Shown here in pieces: positions 24,954 through 34,314 of a stretch of 64,000 nt of DNA. The notes under the pieces are model-generated. The model was not told the origin of the DNA. It did no database searches and saw nothing but the letters and a program-made list of their open reading frames with translations. Origin of the DNA: Microbacterium sp. W4I4 (GTDB lineage Bacteria > Actinomycetota > Actinomycetes > Actinomycetales > Microbacteriaceae); the NCBI RefSeq assembly GCF_030816235.1, contig NZ_JAUSXT010000001.1:2294001-2358000 (forward strand), written 5' to 3'. The translations under genes were made by a program, and so were the position numbers. How positions within the stretch are numbered: the stretch's first letter is position 1; each line of letters starts with the position of its first letter.

Positions 24954-25011
24954 TTCGCAGGTCACGACTCGCGGCATCCGCCCGCGCGACGCGGCGCGTT
25001 GCGCCCCGCGA
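24954..25011. repeat. 58-bp palindromic element, family G copy 2
   Basis: TTCGCAGGTCACGACTCGCG... ending CGCGTTGCGCCCCGCGA. Same length and end sequences as copy 1 at 24111, with weaker arm pairing. It lies in the 96-bp gap between the converging SGNH and ABC ATPase genes. Confidence 0.65.
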
Positions 25012-25035
25012 ACCGGGGCGCCGCCGACCGAACCC

Positions 25036-26706
25036 TCAGTCCGCGGTCGCGATCCGTCCGGGGATCGCGGCGATCAGCTCACGGGTGTACTCGTTCGACG
25101 GGCGCTCCAGAACCTCGGCGGCGTCGCCGCTCTCGACGACCCGTCCCTTCTGCATGACGTCGATGCGGTCCGAGATCTGGCGCACCACACCCAGGTCGTG
25201 CGAGATGAACAGGTAGCTCAACCGGAACTCGGCCTGCAGATCGACGAGCAGCTGCAGGATCTGCTCCTGCACCGCGACGTCCAGCGCCGACACCGGCTCG
25301 TCGAGGATGAGCAGATCGGGCCCGAGGGCGAGGGCTCTGGCGATCGCCACGCGCTGCCGCTGCCCGCCGGACAGCTCGCCCGGCCTTCGCGCCGCGAGGT
25401 CGGGGTCCAGCTGCACCCGGTTCAGCAGTTCCCGCACCAGCTCGCGCTGACTGCGCCGGTCGCCGATGCGAAAGGACCGCAGCGGCTCGGCGACGATCCG
25501 CTCCACCGTCATCCGCGGATCCAGCGACCCGAACGGGTTCTGGTAGACGACCTGCATCCGACGGCGCAGCTGCCGCATCGCCTCACCGCCGGCGCGGGTG
25601 ATGTCCTCGCCGTCCAGCAGGATCGTGCCGGCATCCGGCTGCACCAGCCGCGCGGCGATCCGCGCGCTGGTCGTCTTGCCCGATCCGGACTCGCCGACGA
25701 TCGAGAGGGTCCTGCCCCGCGGCACGGCGAACGACACGTCGTCCGCGGCGAGGAAGGAGCCGCCGCGCACGCCGTAGCTCTTGGAGATCCCGCGCACTTC
25801 GAGGATGCTGTCGGCATCCGTCCGGTCAGCCGCCACGCGCTCTCGGAAGGTTGCGAACAGCGCGCCCTCGTCGGAGCGCGAAGCCGCATCGCGCACCTGC
25901 GGGGCGAGGCGCCCTTCGCGCAGCCCGGGAGCCGCGGCGACGAGTCGCCGGGTGTACTCGTGGGCCGGCGCATTCAGAACGTCCGCCGTCACCCCGCGCT
26001 CGACGATCTCGCCGCGGTACATCACGATGATCTCGTCTGCGCGGTCGGCGGCGACGGCCAGGTCGTGCGTGATCAGCAGCACCGCGGTGCCGTGCTGCTC
26101 GACGAGGTCGTCGAGCTGATCGAGCACGTGCCGCTGCACGGTCACGTCCAGTGCACTGGTGGGCTCATCGGCGATCACGAACTGCGGGCCGCACGCCCAC
26201 GCGATGCCGATCAGGGCGCGCTGGCGCAGCCCACCGGACAACTCGTGCGGGTACTGGGCGGCGCGCAGCGCCGGCTGCGGAATGCCGACCTCGTCGAGGA
26301 TCTCGATGGCCCGCGCGGCTGCGGCGGCCCGCGGCATCCGCCTGTGGATGCGCAGCGTCTCGGCGATCTGCTCCCCCACGCGCATGAGGGGGTTGAGCGA
26401 GGAGCCGGGATCCTGCGGAACGAACCCGATCTGCGCGCCGCGGAGCTTGCGCAGCGCGCGCTCGGGCAGCTTGACGAGGTCGTTCCCGGCGAAGCGGATG
26501 GCCCCCTCGGTGATCCGCCCGTTCTCGGGCAGGCGGCGGATGAGCGCCTGCGACACCGTGGACTTGCCCGATCCGGACTCGCCCACGAGTGCGACGACCT
26601 TGCCCGGCTGCACGTCGAACGAGATGCCGTGCACGACCTCCGACCAGCGGCCACGGGTGCTGTACTCGACGCGCAGCCCCTCCACGGTCAACAGCGCTTC
26701 GCTCAT
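25036..26706 (-). CDS. Double ABC ATPase (DppD-DppF fusion)
   Basis: 556 residues with two complete ABC domains. First: Walker A GESGSGKST, FVPQDPGSSLNP, signature LSGGLRQR, Walker B FVIADEP. Second, from about residue 300: GESGSGKTT, VYQNPFGSLDP, LSGGQRQRVAIARAL, LLILDEP, ISHDL. ATG 26706 overlaps the stop of the upstream permease (ATGA). It powers the second family-5 importer of the window. Both nucleotide sites look intact. Confidence 0.93.
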   Translation of the reverse strand: MSEALLTVEGLRVEYSTRGRWSEVVHGISFDVQPGKVVALVGESGSGKSTVSQALIRRLPENGRITEGAIRFAGNDLVKLPERALRKLRGAQIGFVPQDPGSSLNPLMRVGEQIAETLRIHRRMPRAAAAARAIEILDEVGIPQPALRAAQYPHELSGGLRQRALIGIAWACGPQFVIADEPTSALDVTVQRHVLDQLDDLVEQHGTAVLLITHDLAVAADRADEIIVMYRGEIVERGVTADVLNAPAHEYTRRLVAAAPGLREGRLAPQVRDAASRSDEGALFATFRERVAADRTDADSILEVRGISKSYGVRGGSFLAADDVSFAVPRGRTLSIVGESGSGKTTSARIAARLVQPDAGTILLDGEDITRAGGEAMRQLRRRMQVVYQNPFGSLDPRMTVERIVAEPLRSFRIGDRRSQRELVRELLNRVQLDPDLAARRPGELSGGQRQRVAIARALALGPDLLILDEPVSALDVAVQEQILQLLVDLQAEFRLSYLFISHDLGVVRQISDRIDVMQKGRVVESGDAAEVLERPSNEYTRELIAAIPGRIATAD

Positions 26707-27500
26707 CGCTCGCCTCCGATCGCTCGCGCCACACGGTTCACGGCCAGCACGACCGCGAGGATCACCAGGCCCGGAATGATGCTCAGCCACGGCTGCGAGG
26801 CGATGAAGTCGCGTCCTGCCGATGACAGCGCACCCCACTCCGGTGCGGGCGGCGGCGCACCGAACCCGAGGAAGGTGAGCGCGGAGACGCCGAGGATCGC
26901 CGTGCCCAGCTCGAGGGCGGCGAAGGCGATGACCGGGCGGGCGGCGTTGGGCAGCACGTGCCGGAAGATCACGGCCGGCATCCGGGCGCCGAGCGTGCGC
27001 GCGGCCTCGACGTACTCGGCGCCGCGCACCTTGATCACCTGCGACCGCATCACGCGGGCGAAGCTGCCGGCGGCGCCGAGGCCCACACCGAGCCCGATCG
27101 AGATCGGGCCGAAACCGAGGCTCGCGACGACGATCAGGGCGAGCAGGATGCCGGGGATCGCGACCAGCACGTCGACGACGCGCATGACGGCGAAATCGAC
27201 CGGCCCGCCGAGGAAGCCGGAGGTGAGGCCGACCAGCCCGCCGATGACGACGCCGACGAGCACGGCCAGTGCCGCCGAGACGATCGACAGCGCCGCGCCG
27301 TGCACGACCCGCGAGTACACGTCCCGACCGAGGTTGTCGGTGCCGAACAGGTGCTCGGCACTGGGCGGCAGCAGCCGCTCCTTGGGGACCGAGGCGAACG
27401 GATCGTGGGTGGCGAGCAGCGACGGGGCGACGATGGCCGTCGCGACCACCGCCAGCACGATCAGGCTGAGGACGAATCCGGGCTGGCGGAGCAGTCTCAT
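26703..27500 (-). CDS. ABC transporter permease (DppC type)
   Basis: 265 residues from ATG 27500, with ATGA overlaps on both sides. MRLLRQPGFVLSLIVLAVVA is the first membrane segment; LFGTDNLGRDVYSRVVHG is the DppC signature; the EAA loop is YVEAARTLGARMPAVIFRHVLPN. About six membrane segments. Unlike the DppC of the first importer it is not fused to an ATPase. Confidence 0.92.
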   Translation of the reverse strand: MRLLRQPGFVLSLIVLAVVATAIVAPSLLATHDPFASVPKERLLPPSAEHLFGTDNLGRDVYSRVVHGAALSIVSAALAVLVGVVIGGLVGLTSGFLGGPVDFAVMRVVDVLVAIPGILLALIVVASLGFGPISIGLGVGLGAAGSFARVMRSQVIKVRGAEYVEAARTLGARMPAVIFRHVLPNAARPVIAFAALELGTAILGVSALTFLGFGAPPPAPEWGALSSAGRDFIASQPWLSIIPGLVILAVVLAVNRVARAIGGER

Positions 27501-28531
27501 GCGGGCACCTCCTGCGTCGCGGCCTGCGGGCGCGGACGTCGGTTGCGCCCGGCCCGCCCGGAACTCCCGGCCCGCCCGGAACGACGCGTGCGGGGATCGA
27601 TGACGCCGTAGGCGAGATCGACGATGAGGTTGACCGCCGCGTACACCGCCGCGATCATCAGCACGATGCCCTGGATGACGTTGATGTCCCGCGCGAGCAC
27701 GGCGTTCACCGTCATCCGTCCGATCCCGTCTCGGGAGAACACCGTCTCGACCACGGCGGTTCCCGCGGCGAGGTAGCCGATGGTCAGACCCAGGATGGTG
27801 ATGGTGGGCAGCAGCGCGTTGCGCAGCAGGTGCGCGGTGAAGATGCGCCGCGGCGGGACGCCCTTCGCCACGGCGGTGAACACGTGCTGGCTGGCCTGCG
27901 CCTCGAAGATCGCGGCCGAGAACACCTGGAACAGGATCGCCGCGACGGGCAGCGCGAGGGTGACGGCGGGGAGGATCGCGCTGCCCGGCTGACGACTGCC
28001 CGACGAGGGCAGCCAGCCGAGGGTGAAGGAGAAGAAGCTGATCAGCAGCAGACCGGTGAGGAACGCGGGGATCGCGACGCCGAAGGGCGGGATCTGCAGC
28101 AGCAGGTTGCGCAGCCACCGGAACGGGGCGAGGAAGGCGAGGAAGGCGAAGACCGCGGCGATCACGATCGCGATGACCAGCGCGATTCCGGCGATCTCCA
28201 CCGAGTTCGGCAGCGTGCGGGCGATCATGTCGCCCACCGGCCGACCCGTGGCGATCGAGACGCCGAGATCGCCGGCGAACAGCATCCCGAGTCGGTGCCA
28301 GTACTGGTCCCAGGGAGTCCCCGCCAGCCCGTACTGCTGGCGCAGCTTCTCCAGTGCCTCGGGGTCGACGATGGTGTCGCCGCCGCTCTTGCTGGCCAGC
28401 GCCGCGAGCAGCGGGTCGCCGGGCAGGAAGGTGATCAGAAGGAACACGACCGTGTACGTCGCCAGCACGACGAAGACGAACTGTGCGAGCTTCGGGCCGA
28501 TGTAGCCCAGTACGCGGAGTACGGCGCTCAT
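27497..28531 (-). CDS. ABC transporter permease (DppB type)
   Basis: 344 residues. The start region GYIGPKLAQFVFVVLATYTVVFLLITFLPGDP is the typical first segment plus the LPGDP motif of DppB permeases; the EAA-like loop is FTAVAKGVPPRRIFTAHLLRNALLP. The C-terminus after the last membrane segment is long, basic and Arg/Gly-rich (about 30 residues), probably cytoplasmic. It follows the binding-protein gene by 40 bp. Confidence 0.92.
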   Translation of the reverse strand: MSAVLRVLGYIGPKLAQFVFVVLATYTVVFLLITFLPGDPLLAALASKSGGDTIVDPEALEKLRQQYGLAGTPWDQYWHRLGMLFAGDLGVSIATGRPVGDMIARTLPNSVEIAGIALVIAIVIAAVFAFLAFLAPFRWLRNLLLQIPPFGVAIPAFLTGLLLISFFSFTLGWLPSSGSRQPGSAILPAVTLALPVAAILFQVFSAAIFEAQASQHVFTAVAKGVPPRRIFTAHLLRNALLPTITILGLTIGYLAAGTAVVETVFSRDGIGRMTVNAVLARDINVIQGIVLMIAAVYAAVNLIVDLAYGVIDPRTRRSGRAGSSGRAGRNRRPRPQAATQEVPA

Positions 28532-28571
28532 GTGGTCGTTCCCATTCCGATCCCTTCCTGCGGCGGCCGGC

Positions 28572-30167
28572 TCAGCCCTTGACGGTCACGTCGTGGAGGA
28601 TGATCCGCGACGAGGAGTCGAACTCGACGCCGGAGACGCCCTGCTGCGATGCGTGCACCTGAGCCACTTCGAGCAGCGGAACCAGGAAGGCGTCGTCGAT
28701 GATGCGCTTCTGCGCGTCTTCTAGGATGCCGGCGCGGGCGGCCGGGTCGGCCGTCTCGGCCTGCGTGGCGAGCTGCGTCTCGAGCTCCGGGTCGCTGACC
28801 ACGGCCCAGCGGGCGGCGGATGCGGTGGAGAACATGACCCGCAGCACGTCGGGGTCGGTGCGGGTGAGGCCTGCGCCGAGGAAGTCGAAGTCCTTCGACG
28901 CGACCGCACCGAAGAAGTCTCCGGCCGTGACCATGTTGATCTTCAGCTCGATGCCGGCCTTGGCGAGCTGCGCCTGGGTGGCCTCGAGCACGTCCTGTCC
29001 GTAGAAGGCGGTCACTGCGACGCTGAGCTTCTTGCCGTCCTTCTCGCGAACGCCGTCGGATCCCTCGGTCCAGCCCGCGTCGTCGAGGATCTTCTCGGCG
29101 CCCTTCAGGTCGTACGCCAGAGCATCCTTCTGAGAGAGGAACGACGGGGTCGCCGAGCTGAGCACGCCGCCGGCCGGCGGAACCTTGCTGGACCCGGTCA
29201 GCTCCGAGATCTCGGCACGGTCGGTGGCGAGGATCATCGCCTTGCGCACGGCGGGGTCCGACACGATCGGGCGATCGGTGTTCGGCACGAGCGAGTGCGG
29301 GATGCCGGGGTTGGCGCGCGCGTAGATCGTGAACTCGTCCGTGCCGAAGCGCTTCTCATCCGCCGCGGGCAGGTCGAGGATCATGTCGAACTCGCCGGTC
29401 TGCAGACCGCCGGTGCGCACACCGGGCTCGGGGGTGACCGCGAAGGTGACCGTCTTGATCGCCGCGTCGCCCTTGACGGTGCGCAGCTCGGAGCCCCACT
29501 CGTAGCCCTTGCGGGCGGTGAGCACGACGGAGTCGTTGGAGGTGTAGGTGTCGAGCACGAAGGGTCCGGATCCGACGGGCGTCTGGCAGCGCTGCTCCGC
29601 GGTCATGGCGACGGTCGCGTCGGAGAGCAGGCCGAGGGTGATGGTGCTCGCCCCCTGCAGGAACTGGGCATTCGGCTCGGCGAAGCCGACCTTCACGGTC
29701 GAGGCGTCCACGACCTCGGTGCCCTGGTAGCCGGCCAGGTACTGCGAGGCGAGCGCTGCCGTGCTGCCGAGAGCGGCCAGCGCGTCGAAGTTCGCCTTGA
29801 CGGTCTCCGCGGTCAGCGGGCTGTCGTCGCTGAAGGTCACGTCGTCGCGCAGCGTGAAGGTGAACTCCGTGAGGTTGTCGTTCGCCTCGTAGCTCTTGGC
29901 CACCCAGGGGACGATCTCGCCGGTCTCGGGGTCCTGATCGACGAGGGAGTCGACCAGCTGACGACCGATGTTCAGTGCGGTGGTGAGTGTCACCTGCTGC
30001 GGGTCCAGGCATACCGGGTCGTCCTGGACGGCGATGTACAGCTCGTCCTTCGCCTCGCCGCCTGTGTCTCCCCCTCCGGTGGTCGTGCAGCCGGCCAGCA
30101 GGCCGACGCCGATGGCGGCGGCACCGATGGCGGCGACCCAGCGTGCGGATGCGTGTCGTGGTGACAT
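28572..30167 (-). CDS. ABC transporter substrate-binding lipoprotein, family 5 (second system)
   Basis: 531 residues from ATG 30167. Signal peptide with lipobox GLLAGC (Cys27). The mature part has the family-5 layout: DDPVCLDPQQVTLTTALNIGRQLVDSL, LRDDVTFSDDSPLTAETVKANFD, PVGSGPFVLDTY, VRKAMILATDRAEI. The gene follows the amidohydrolase by 44 bp. Imported ligand is probably a peptide, an N-acylated amino acid or a similar amide that the amidohydrolase can process; this is inferred. Confidence 0.9.
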   Translation of the reverse strand: MSPRHASARWVAAIGAAAIGVGLLAGCTTTGGGDTGGEAKDELYIAVQDDPVCLDPQQVTLTTALNIGRQLVDSLVDQDPETGEIVPWVAKSYEANDNLTEFTFTLRDDVTFSDDSPLTAETVKANFDALAALGSTAALASQYLAGYQGTEVVDASTVKVGFAEPNAQFLQGASTITLGLLSDATVAMTAEQRCQTPVGSGPFVLDTYTSNDSVVLTARKGYEWGSELRTVKGDAAIKTVTFAVTPEPGVRTGGLQTGEFDMILDLPAADEKRFGTDEFTIYARANPGIPHSLVPNTDRPIVSDPAVRKAMILATDRAEISELTGSSKVPPAGGVLSSATPSFLSQKDALAYDLKGAEKILDDAGWTEGSDGVREKDGKKLSVAVTAFYGQDVLEATQAQLAKAGIELKINMVTAGDFFGAVASKDFDFLGAGLTRTDPDVLRVMFSTASAARWAVVSDPELETQLATQAETADPAARAGILEDAQKRIIDDAFLVPLLEVAQVHASQQGVSGVEFDSSSRIILHDVTVKG

Positions 30168-30211
30168 GTTCACGATCTTCCTCTCAGAGTCCAACAGGTG
30201 CTGCGCGACCG

Positions 30212-31420
30212 TCAGGCAGCGCTCGGCAGCGAACCGTGCACGAGACGGCCTCGTGACACGACGGCGACGATGTTCTCGACGTCCAGGTCGTCGATGTTCT
30301 CCCACGGGCGACCGCGCAGCACGACGAAGTCGGCGCCGTGACCGGGAGCCAGCGTGCCGATGCGGTCCGCCATCCGGACGACGGCGGCGGCATCGGAGGT
30401 CGCGGCCTTCAGCGCGCGCTCGGCGGTCCAGCCGAACATGCGCGCCATGAGGCGGACCTCCTCCATCTGGTCGCCGAACTGCACGAAGACGCCGTTCGCG
30501 TCGGTGCCGAGGACGAAGCGGATGCCGGCGCGGCCGGCGTCTCCGAACAGCGAGTCACGGTAGGCGACGACCTCCTTCGCCTTCTCCTGCGCTTCATCGC
30601 CGACGTCGACGCGGCCCTCGGCGATGGCGTCGTTGATGAGCAGCGTCGGGGCGACGGAGATGCTGCGCTCGATGAGCCGATCCCACTGGTCGCGCTCCAG
30701 CCCGGTGCCGTGCTCGATGGAGTCGACGCCGGCGGAGAGGGCGATCTCGTTGCCCTCGGCGGAGTGGCTGTGCGCGGCGACGGGCATGCTCAGCGCGTGC
30801 GCCTCGTCGATGGTCGCGCGGATCTCGTCGAGCGTCTGGTTGCGCCAGCCCACCTTGTCGCCCATCGAGAGCACGCCACCGGTGGTGAAGATCTTGATGC
30901 CGTCCGCGCCCATGCGGGCGAACTCGCGGACGAGCTTGCGGCACTCGTCGGGGCTGTCGGCGGTGCGGCCGCGGTGCGGGTAATGCGGTGGGATGAAGAG
31001 GTCGCCGTGACCGGCTGTCATGCCGACGGCGCCGTGCACGAGGATGCGCGGTCCCTGCTGGATGCCCTCGTCGAACGCCCGCTTCACGGCCAGCTGCCGC
31101 TCGTCACCCGAGAGATCGCGCAGCGTGGTGACCCCCGCACGCGCAGCCTTCTGCGCGTTGTTCGCGATATGGAAGACCTGTTCCTCCCACGGGGTGATCA
31201 GCGGCCACGACGACCAGTCCGCGCGGCCCGAACCGGAGTAGGCGCCGAGGTGCACGTGGGTGTCGATCAGGCCGGGGATGACGCAGTACCCGTCGAGCGA
31301 GGGCTCATCGGGCTCGACGGCATGGATCCGGTCGCCCGCCCAGTCGAGGCGGCTCGCCCCGAGGAAGGACTGGCCGTCCCAGACGGGGATGCCCCGGATG
31401 CTGTCGATCTTCGTCGTCAC
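30212..31420 (-). CDS. Amidohydrolase (metal-dependent, imidazolonepropionase/M38-like)
   Basis: 402 residues from a GTG at 31420 with GAGGAG 6 nt upstream. Metal site elements are present: DTHVHLG (HxH), Lys in DGIKIFTTGG, His in PVAAHSHS and SIEHGT, and the catalytic Asp in LGTDANG. C-terminal ALKAATSDAAAVVRMADRIGTLAPGHGADFVVL is the amidohydrolase tail. No signal peptide. It leads the operon with the ABC importer and is divergent from the GntR gene; candidates are Xaa-Pro or other dipeptide and N-acyl amide hydrolysis in the cytoplasm. Exact substrate unknown. Confidence 0.88.
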   Translation of the reverse strand: MTTKIDSIRGIPVWDGQSFLGASRLDWAGDRIHAVEPDEPSLDGYCVIPGLIDTHVHLGAYSGSGRADWSSWPLITPWEEQVFHIANNAQKAARAGVTTLRDLSGDERQLAVKRAFDEGIQQGPRILVHGAVGMTAGHGDLFIPPHYPHRGRTADSPDECRKLVREFARMGADGIKIFTTGGVLSMGDKVGWRNQTLDEIRATIDEAHALSMPVAAHSHSAEGNEIALSAGVDSIEHGTGLERDQWDRLIERSISVAPTLLINDAIAEGRVDVGDEAQEKAKEVVAYRDSLFGDAGRAGIRFVLGTDANGVFVQFGDQMEEVRLMARMFGWTAERALKAATSDAAAVVRMADRIGTLAPGHGADFVVLRGRPWENIDDLDVENIVAVVSRGRLVHGSLPSAA

Positions 31421-31465
31421 TTGCGCTCCTCTGTGCGGGTGGACTGAAAGTAGCAGAGAAACCGC

Positions 31466-31515
31466 ACTTGTTGATAGGTATAGTCCATACTTGCTCAACT
31501 TGTTGACTAGTTGAG
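31466..31515. promoter_or_regulatory. Candidate GntR operator region
   Basis: An inverted repeat CTCAACT (31494-31500) / AGTTGAG (31509-31515), plus the direct repeat ACTTGTTGA at 31466-31474 and 31498-31506, 32 bp apart. It sits in the divergent region between the amidohydrolase and GntR genes. A possible minus-strand promoter TTGAGC - 16 bp - TATCAA overlaps it. Confidence 0.55.
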
Positions 31516-31575
31516 ATTTTGTGACGACACGGACGATCCGGGCCGCATATGCTTGCCTGGAGCGGGGGGACGGCG

Positions 31576-32358
31576 ATGACCGACGGCACGATGGGCGCGT
31601 GGAGCGAGCGCAGGACGCGCACCCCGCTGAACGACAGCGAACGCATCCTCAGCGGCGTGCTCCGGCATGTTCGCGAGGCGGTGGCCGCCGACGCCACACT
31701 GCCCGGCGAGCACCGGCTCGCCGAGGCGCTCGGATGCACGCGGCAGCAGATCCGCCACGCCCTCGCCGACCTGGAGAACCAGGGGATCGTCGTGCGCCGT
31801 CAGGGCGCCGCGACCACGGTCGACCCGCTCACCCTGCGACTGAGCGCACGCTTCGAGGCGCGCGTCGAGTACGGCGACATCCTGGCGCGCATGGGATACA
31901 CCCCGTCGGTCGAGGTGCTGTCGGCATCCTTCGACGCCATTCCCGATGACATCGCCGCTCTGCTGCATCCGCAGATCGAGCCCGTCGGCGCGCATATCCG
32001 ACTGCGGTGGTTCGCCGATGACATCCCCGCGATGGTCGGCGAGTACATCCTGCCGATGCCTGCGGGGATGGAGCGGCCCTTCATCGACCCGACGCGGCCG
32101 ATCTTCGACATCGCCCATGACCTGTGGTCCGAGGCGATCGCCTGGGAGGTCGTCTCGGCCGGAGTCACCGCCCTCACCTCCGAGGAGGCCTCGCACTTGG
32201 AGCAGCCCGAGGGTGAGGTCGCCAAGATGTGGACGATCGTCGGCGCGACGCTCAGCGGCCAGCGCATCTCGTACTCGCGCGAGGTGCACCACCGCGACCT
32301 GGTGACGTACTCCTTCATCCGCTCGGTGAAGGAGCCCTGGAAGATCGGCCCGCGCTGA
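31576..32358 (+). CDS. GntR/HutC family transcriptional regulator
   Basis: 260 residues from ATG 31576 (GGGGGGA upstream; ATG 31549 is an alternative). The winged helix covers about residues 20-85 (ILSGVLRHVREAVAADATLPGEHRLAEALGCTRQQIRHAL), followed by a UTRA ligand domain with RLSARFEARVEYGDILARMGYTPSVEVL and SYSREVHHRDLVTYSFIRS. It is divergent from the amidohydrolase/importer operon and probably represses it until the imported compound or its product binds. Confidence 0.9.
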   Translation: MTDGTMGAWSERRTRTPLNDSERILSGVLRHVREAVAADATLPGEHRLAEALGCTRQQIRHALADLENQGIVVRRQGAATTVDPLTLRLSARFEARVEYGDILARMGYTPSVEVLSASFDAIPDDIAALLHPQIEPVGAHIRLRWFADDIPAMVGEYILPMPAGMERPFIDPTRPIFDIAHDLWSEAIAWEVVSAGVTALTSEEASHLEQPEGEVAKMWTIVGATLSGQRISYSREVHHRDLVTYSFIRSVKEPWKIGPR

Positions 32359-32362
32359 CGCG

Positions 32363-33001
32363 TCAACCCGACTGGATCAGCCCGGTCTCCCGGGCGATGT
32401 GGATCGCGCGGGAGCGGCTGTCGACGTCCAGCTTGGTGAAGATGTGGGCCACGTGGGTCTTGACGGTGGCCTCGCTGACGAACAGCGCGCGGGCGATCTC
32501 CTTGTTCGCCGCCCCCGTCGCCAGCAGTCGGAGCACCTCGACCTCGCGGTCGGTGAGCTTGGGGCGCGGGCTGCGCAGCCCCTGCAGCACCCGCGCGGCC
32601 AGCTCCGGCGCGAGCACCATGTCGCCCGCCGCTGCTCGCCGGATGCCCTCGACGATCACCTCGGGGGCGACGTCCTTGAGCAGGTAGCCGGCGGCTCCTG
32701 CCTCGATCGCGCCGAGGATCTCGGCATCCCGATCGAAGGTGGTCAGGATCAGCACGGCGGGTGCCGGGTCGAGGGCGCGCAGCGCCGCGGTGGTGCGGAT
32801 GCCGTCGATCCCGTCGCCCAGCCGAAGGTCGCAGAGCACGACGTCCGGATGCAGATGACCCGACAGCGCGATCGCCTCCTCGCCGGTCGCGGCTTCGCCG
32901 ACGACGTGCACGGAGCCGCTCTCGAGAACGGCGCGCAGTCCGCTGCGCACGACGGGGTGGTCATCGACGATCAGCACGGTGGTCATGAGCACGGTGGTCA
33001 T
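32363..33001 (-). CDS. NarL/LuxR-type response regulator
   Basis: 212 residues. Receiver domain with VLIVDDHPVVRSGL, phospho-acceptor Asp58 (VVLCDLRLG) and the conserved Thr/Lys (LTTFD, LLKDV), then a LuxR helix-turn-helix LTDREVEVLRLLATGAANKEIA. ATG 33001 overlaps the kinase stop (ATGA). The first ten residues MTTVLMTTVL result from a 15-bp tandem duplication, so ATG 32986 is an equally good start and the usual one for the family. Partner: the histidine kinase directly upstream. Confidence 0.93.
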   Translation of the reverse strand: MTTVLMTTVLIVDDHPVVRSGLRAVLESGSVHVVGEAATGEEAIALSGHLHPDVVLCDLRLGDGIDGIRTTAALRALDPAPAVLILTTFDRDAEILGAIEAGAAGYLLKDVAPEVIVEGIRRAAAGDMVLAPELAARVLQGLRSPRPKLTDREVEVLRLLATGAANKEIARALFVSEATVKTHVAHIFTKLDVDSRSRAIHIARETGLIQSG

Positions 33002-34314
33002 GGCTTCTCCTCGTTCGTGGTCTCGGAGCCGGATGCCGGGTCGGCTACCGGTGCAGCCTGCTCGGGATGAATCGGCAGGTGCACCGAGATCGTGGTGCCC
33101 TCACCGGGCGCGCTCTCGATGTCGAGCCCGCCGCCGAGCTCACGCAGTCGTCCGCGCATGAACCGCAGACCGTAGCTGGACGAACCGGACTCGGTGTGCT
33201 TCTCCCAGGCGGGCGCATCGAAGCCCGCACCGTCATCGGTGACATCCAGGCGCACGGTGCGATCCGCATCGACCAGGCTCATCACCACGCGGGTGGCGCC
33301 GGAGTGCAGACGCACGTTCGCCAGGGCCGACTGCGCGGTGCGCAGCAGCGCGACCTCCACCTCGGTGGGCAGCAGCGGAAGCGTGTCGTCCACATGCAGC
33401 TCGACCTGCAGCCCGACCTCGTCGTGCGCGCGATCCAGCATCCGGCGCAGCGCTGCGGCGAGCACGTCACCCTCCAGCTCGGCCGGAACCAGGGCCGCGA
33501 CGATCCGTCGCACATCCGCCAGGCTGTCGCCCGCGAGGGTCTCGACCTGCGTGAGCGTGCGGGCCGCCTCGGCATCCGCACTCCGCCCTGCTCCCGCATG
33601 CGCGAGCAGCCGGATCGACGAGAGCGCCTGCGCGATCGTGTCGTGGATGTCGCGGGAGATGCGCGTGCGCTCGGCGATGGCACCGGACTGGCGCTGCGCG
33701 AGGGCGAGCTCGTCCTGCAGATCGGCCATCTCCTGCTGCGCGCGGGTGAGCGAGCCCACCAGCCGCTCGCGCTCGGCGGCATCCCGCAGCAGCTGCAGGT
33801 AGCCGCGGGAGATGCCGAACGCGAAGATCCCGCCGATCAGCGGCCCGAACACGTTCGCGTAGCTGGTGGTCCCGTGGTGCATGATCGGCGCCGTGATCAC
33901 GACGGCGAGCACGACTCCCGAGTACACCAGCCCCCACGGCACCGGCAGCAGATGGCCGGCGAGCAGCCAGAGCAGGAAGGCGACCCAGACGAACTCGGAT
34001 GAGACGGCGACGGCGGCGATCCAGATCACGCCGAACCCGATCAGCCACCACACCACGAGTGCGCGCGAGGACGACCGCGAGGGCAGGATCGTGCCGGCCG
34101 TGTGCCAGGCGAGGATCGCGAGCCCCGAGATCACCGCGGCGGCCACCGGAGTGCCGTCGCCGATCGCGCGGATCGTGCCGATCGCGGCGAGACCGGCGGC
34201 GATGACGTGCTGGCCGATCTCCATCGCCCGCATCGTCGGGCCGGCCGACGCCGGCCCGACGTTCTCAGCGCGCGTCAGTGCTGGTCGCGACAACGGCGAA
34301 CTCACGAGGCTCAT
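32998..34314 (-). CDS. Sensor histidine kinase (NarX/DesK-like, HisKA_3)
   Basis: 438 residues. About six membrane segments occupy residues 30-180, with no large extracellular domain, suggesting a signal in the membrane. A coiled coil (AERERLVGSLTRAQQEMADLQDELALAQ) leads into the phosphorylation helix ERTRISRDIHDTIAQAL and an HATPase domain with DDGAGFD and YGLRFMRGRLRELGG. ATG 34314 places the first 17 codons inside the end of the MMPL gene; a start at 34233 (MRAME) would avoid the overlap but has no clear ribosome site. The triplet with the MMPL exporter suggests that the exporter is either regulated by or signals to this pair. Confidence 0.88.
   Translation of the reverse strand: MSLVSSPLSRPALTRAENVGPASAGPTMRAMEIGQHVIAAGLAAIGTIRAIGDGTPVAAAVISGLAILAWHTAGTILPSRSSSRALVVWWLIGFGVIWIAAVAVSSEFVWVAFLLWLLAGHLLPVPWGLVYSGVVLAVVITAPIMHHGTTSYANVFGPLIGGIFAFGISRGYLQLLRDAAERERLVGSLTRAQQEMADLQDELALAQRQSGAIAERTRISRDIHDTIAQALSSIRLLAHAGAGRSADAEAARTLTQVETLAGDSLADVRRIVAALVPAELEGDVLAAALRRMLDRAHDEVGLQVELHVDDTLPLLPTEVEVALLRTAQSALANVRLHSGATRVVMSLVDADRTVRLDVTDDGAGFDAPAWEKHTESGSSSYGLRFMRGRLRELGGGLDIESAPGEGTTISVHLPIHPEQAAPVADPASGSETTNEEKP

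Noticed and set aside
25198..27603. Long plus-strand frame opposite the second ABC transporter
   Set aside because: Antisense to ATPase and permease genes with intact Walker and EAA motifs; no recognisable domain in the antisense product.
31466..31515. Additional LacI operator of the uronate regulon
   Set aside because: The half-sites (CTCAACT/AGTTGAG) lack the TTGGCAA core; they fit the adjacent GntR regulator better.
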